33,790 nucleotides of DNA, taken from Chara braunii (Eukaryota > Streptophyta > Charophyceae > Charales > Characeae). The notes beneath the pieces are model-generated. The model saw only the letters and a list, made by a program, of their open reading frames with translations. It made no database searches and was not told the origin of the DNA. Positions 31,101-33,790 of the stretch are shown piece after piece. A program made the position numbers and the translations under genes. Every line of letters starts with the position of its first letter. Position 1 is the stretch's first letter. The stretch covers positions 2,999,000 to 3,032,789 of the forward strand of contig BFEA01000044.1 of assembly GCA_003427395.1 (NCBI GenBank). The letters are read 5' to 3'.

Positions 31101-31334
31101 TTTGGCTTCCCCTGGCTTCATTTCCCTTATCCCACATTCCCCGCATTGTTTCTTTATGATGTTCTGAGCCAACATTTGTCTTTGTCCCCCTGCAACCACT
31201 GTTAATGATTTACCTAGAATTCCTGCTGACGTGGACATTTCCTCTTGGAATGAACCTTGTTTGACTGCTTGCATCCATGTTCACATCACCAGACTGAAAA
31301 AGGGGTTCACGATCAGAGATCCCCCTTGAGCCAT
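28160..31334 (-). pseudogene. LINE ORF1 (RNA-binding, CCHC knuckle)
   Basis: An ATG at 31334 starts MAQGGSLIVNPFFQSGDV. Frame changes follow through GFQQKGNRKDPGLPGF, then an RRM-like/DUF4283-type part with AYKFINEKIKWICKRLSDLK, and MKDFYWVEFRHIPIEIKAAF. The knuckle CFRCKAYDHLSSDTNC (30015-29968) matches C-x2-C-x4-H-x6-C, the plant LINE ORF1 form. A long acidic, serine-rich linker follows (29673-29170), and an ordered part (EWMLKNFKNKYEEASNIFWD, 29131 onward) to about 28190. An A/T run at 29938-29952 disturbs the frame right after the knuckle. ORF1 coats LINE RNA. Confidence 0.8.
29968..30015 (-). other. CCHC zinc knuckle of LINE ORF1
   Basis: C-x2-C-x4-H-x6-C, four ligands intact (CFRCKAYDHLSSDTNC). 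Located after a DUF4283-like region as in plant L1 ORF1 proteins; binds nucleic acid. Confidence 0.88.
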
Positions 31335-31689
31335 GGCAGTCATTACCTCATTTTAGTTATGGTGTGGGTTGATCACCGGGACTAAACCAGATGAAGTAGG
31401 TGTCATGATCGCCAAGCATCTATAATACAACCAATAAACTTTGTTGTCTATGGAATACAGTTTGACAAAATCAAAGCAACAACAACAAGTTGTAGAAAAT
31501 AATTAAGCTCACGACACCTAAGAAGAGAAACAAAGGATGAGTGTAAACGGCAACATCGTCGCATCACAGCCCATAGTTGAGCCACGTTCGGGAAAGATCC
31601 TAAGACGCAACAAGGTCCCCCGTGACATCCTTAGACACGTCCGCTGCTTAATCATCGGAAATGTCGACCTCCGAATCCACCGTTGTTAG
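31335..31689. other. probable LINE 5' untranslated region and junction
   Basis: Lies upstream of the ORF1 start on the minus strand. No coding frame or internal promoter motif was recognised. A shift to GC-rich sequence near 31640-31690 may mark the end of the LINE. Confidence 0.4.
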
Positions 31690-32530
31690 AGGGAACGCTC
31701 TCGAGCGCATCGGTCCCGCAAGGGGACCCTCCCGGCCGCGTCACGGAGAATTTGGCAGGACTTCCGTCGCGGAGAGCGAGGTGCCGCTCCGGCCGAGTGC
31801 GCCTGGCGTACCTCTCGCGAGTCCCTGTGACAGGACATAGCCACGCGAGGCACCGCTTTACCTTCACCTGCGGGAGCTGTCACCATCCCTTAGGTGGGCG
31901 TATCCCCGCCGAGCTACTGAACCAGATGCGAAAGTTTTTCGTATGTTATTGTGGAGGTGGCCCAGCCGAGGGCGTTTCTCGTTCGCTGTAGCATAGGGGG
32001 TTACACGCGGTTGAACTCCCGAAAATCGAACCCGCACGCGAATCGACGTACTGGGGGGCTGAGGTCCAAAACGCGACTCAGCGTCAATCGACTAGGACGC
32101 ATCACACAGACCACACGTTACACCACAACACTCACATCTACCCACACATAACACATGGAAAAACACAAAATAAACACAAGATCACAACACTCCTACTCCC
32201 TTCAGTACCCGACCCATAACTTCATGCTGTGAGAATCAGGTAGGCATCACGCGCTGAACTTTTGTATAAGAGTCATGCGCGCGCATGACCTCCTCATATC
32301 GACCAGCCATGCGGGCATTCGCAAGCATTTGCGTTGATGGGGTACTATGTGGTACTCGTAGCCTCGCGACCCTTGATAATTTCGAGGGTCGCGTTCGACA
32401 CTCAAGTGTCGGCTGACAGGCGCTTTGAGGGGTAATCTTTCGACGCCAGACAACCGCCATGTGCGGTTGAAGACCACACCCTCTTCTGCACCCTGTGCAG
32501 AGGGGTTGAGTAGACAGCTGCTCAGCTGTC
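31690..32530. repeat. GC-rich block dense in short perfect hairpins
   Basis: Stems seen: CGCTC/GAGCG (31696-31707), GGTCCC/GGGACC (31712-31728), 31821-31836 (one bulge), 31926-31943 (one wobble), GTCATGCGCGCGCATGAC (32272-32289, exact palindrome), CGCGACCCT/AGGGTCGCG (32365-32393), CGACACT/AGTGTCG (32396-32411), CTGCAC/GTGCAG (32486-32500) and GACAGCTG/CAGCTGTC (32513-32530). Five exact stems fall in the last 260 bases. No protein family or standard RNA gene was recognised. Confidence 0.75.
32205..32505 (+). repeat. diverged repeat, copy A
   Basis: Shares ordered blocks with 32883-33180: GACCCATAACTT near the start, CATATCGACCA, GATGCGG/CATGCGGG, a GTAGT/GGTAC block, GGTCGC and TGTCGGCTGA, then GGGGTAA..CTTT, and a hairpin at the end. 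Offset about 675 bases. An AC-rich stretch (32100-32200) precedes it. Confidence 0.65.
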
Positions 32531-32882
32531 GTGGTAGCCAAGATCAAGGGGTTTGACTTTGACGGCTACCACGGACTACAACGTCCAACCAAGAAAACTT
32601 AAAAGAGGAAACAACTGCAGATAGAAAGGGAGGATCGCCCTATTTCATCTCTCTGTCTAGCTCATAGTCTGATAACAGTCTCAAGTGGGAGGTGTAGGCC
32701 GACCCGTGAGATGCGTGCGGATGGTGCCCAAAGCTGGACCCATAGGCAACCCGTTGTTCGAGGCGTTGGAGGCTCGTACGCGAGTTCCCATACGTCGACT
32801 GGGATTGATATTTCGCCCACGTGCCGTTTCGCGCTATCGAAACTCGGGTCAACTAGCCATAACGCGCCTTTGCCCTTTTTCG
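32531..32882. other. spacer between repeat copies, no gene seen
   Basis: No coding frame with family resemblance, RNA gene or element end was recognised. Confidence 0.5.
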
Positions 32883-33180
32883 CTTGACCCATAACTTTCA
32901 GGTGTGGAAATCGGTAAGTGTCGCGCGGGCGGGTTAACATAAGGCCGCGTGACCACAGGACTTACGCATATCGACCAACGATGCGGATTTGCGTAAGCAA
33001 TCATGATGTCGGCGCACCATGTAGTGCCCATACCCTAGTGGCCTCGTTTAAGCCATGGGGTCGCTTTCCATGCTCAATGTCGGCTGAAGCGCCCGCTGAA
33101 GGGGGTAAACCTTTAGCGAGCGCAAAAACCGGCCTGGGGGCCTTACCGTCTTCAGCACCCTTAGGTGTCCCAAAGGGTGC
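32883..33180 (+). repeat. diverged repeat, copy B
   Basis: Colinear with 32205-32505 by the same block order. Its terminal hairpin is GCACCCTT (33155-33162) with AAGGGTGC (33173-33180), in the position of the copy A hairpin at 32486-32500 but with different sequence. This could mean the fold rather than the sequence is kept. Confidence 0.65.
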
Positions 33181-33790
33181 GAGGTAAGATGGTCCCTAGG
33201 GTAGGAAGGGATTCGGAGCGGTGGTGAGTTGTCTGGCGCATCACCAGCGACATGCTAATCCTTCCGCCCGGAACTTTATCGTTCCACCAAAGCAAATGAA
33301 ACAAGGAAAGAGAAAAGGGGCGCTTGACGCTAGCAGAAGAAGACATGAATGCCCTGCCGGACCGAGTTGCTGGGGGTCAGTCCCTCCTTTTCGCGGCGCT
33401 TATATTTCCCTAAGGATGTAAGTAGGTCAGAACTGTGTGAAGGGTAATCTCTTCAGCCCCGAACCTAGGACCTGAGACTAACGTTCGACCATATAAAATC
33501 GAAGAGTAAAAGAGAGCCGTAAGCGTGCAGTCGCATATCCTTGTGAGGGTTATCCGAGCGTACGTCTACTTTGACTATTAAAAAAAAGATCAGGATAGGA
33601 AAAGACCAATCGCAATCAAACAAAGAGTTTGTGTGGTAGTTCACTCTCACGACAATTGTGTGATTTACCCATCTCAATCCAATTCACAACCAATCACCAA
33701 ACTTTATCGAGGTTTCTCCACACATACCTGCGATCACACACATAATTCAAACGACATCACACACACTAAAGGGGTCAACTTTTCAGCCTT
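33181..33790. other. non-coding end of window
   Basis: No recognisable gene. The last 150 bases are AC-rich (CACACA clusters), like the stretch before repeat copy A (32100-32200), so a further repeat unit might start beyond the window. Confidence 0.45.

Larger units (their letters stand above)
23311..31334 (-). mobile_element. long LINE (non-LTR retrotransposon), decayed
   Basis: Reading leftward from 31334: ORF1 with a CCHC knuckle, then ORF2 with APE-type endonuclease, reverse transcriptase and a C-terminal zinc-binding domain. This is the layout of plant L1-like LINEs. About 8 kb is present, close to a full element, but stops and frame shifts occur throughout. The 5' end lies somewhere right of 31334. 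The 3' end is left of 23720 and not fixed; no target duplication was identified. Confidence 0.9.

Overview
This window looks like a repeat-rich nuclear region of a plant-lineage eukaryote. It holds decayed Ty3/gypsy LTR retrotransposons, one long LINE (non-LTR element) and small non-autonomous elements. No intact host gene is evident. The gag and pol signatures resemble what I remember of retroelements in the charophyte alga Chara. That assignment is from memory, not from a search, and should be read as a streptophyte alga at moderate confidence.

Layout. (1) Bases 1-141 carry a divergent, reverse-strand copy of a tRNA-derived SINE. A short tandem repeat and a strong cruciform follow, up to 923. 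(2) About 1086-5256, minus strand, is Ty3 element 1: gag with CCHC knuckle, protease and reverse transcriptase, with a primer-binding site at 5244-5256. One reading frame runs through 3.5 kb, broken by eight stop codons and by a 296-bp MITE-like insertion with 46-bp terminal inverted repeats and a TTTG target duplication (2590-2885). RNase H and integrase are missing. (3) Bases 5257-11700 are mostly non-coding. They include a second SINE copy (about 7749-7948), poly-T and poly-A tracts, and a hairpin plus TATA-box pair (9106-9195). (4) Bases 11716-12357 hold an unrecognised decayed coding stretch. (5) Bases 13520-20574, plus strand, are Ty3 element 2: gag, protease, RT, RNase H, integrase with a DD35E arrangement and a GPY/F module, then a polypurine tract. 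It is interrupted by an antisense RNase H fragment of another Ty3 family (about 16645-17310) and contains a 270-bp tandem duplication. (6) A third SINE copy lies at 22243-22442, followed by a possible exon at 22636-22823. (7) About 23300-31334, minus strand, is a long LINE: ORF1 with a CCHC knuckle, then ORF2 with APE-type endonuclease, reverse transcriptase and a C-terminal zinc-binding domain. A minisatellite with a perfect 26-bp hairpin sits at its 3' side. (8) Bases 31690-33200 are GC-rich, unusually dense in short perfect hairpins, and contain a diverged repeat pair.

How the parts relate. The elements are nested and mutated. Most premature stops are one C-to-T or G-to-A change from the codon the family context expects, which fits deamination of methylated cytosines in silenced DNA. 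The SINEs would depend on a LINE for movement, and a LINE is present, but I cannot show the two are partners because their 3' ends were not matched.
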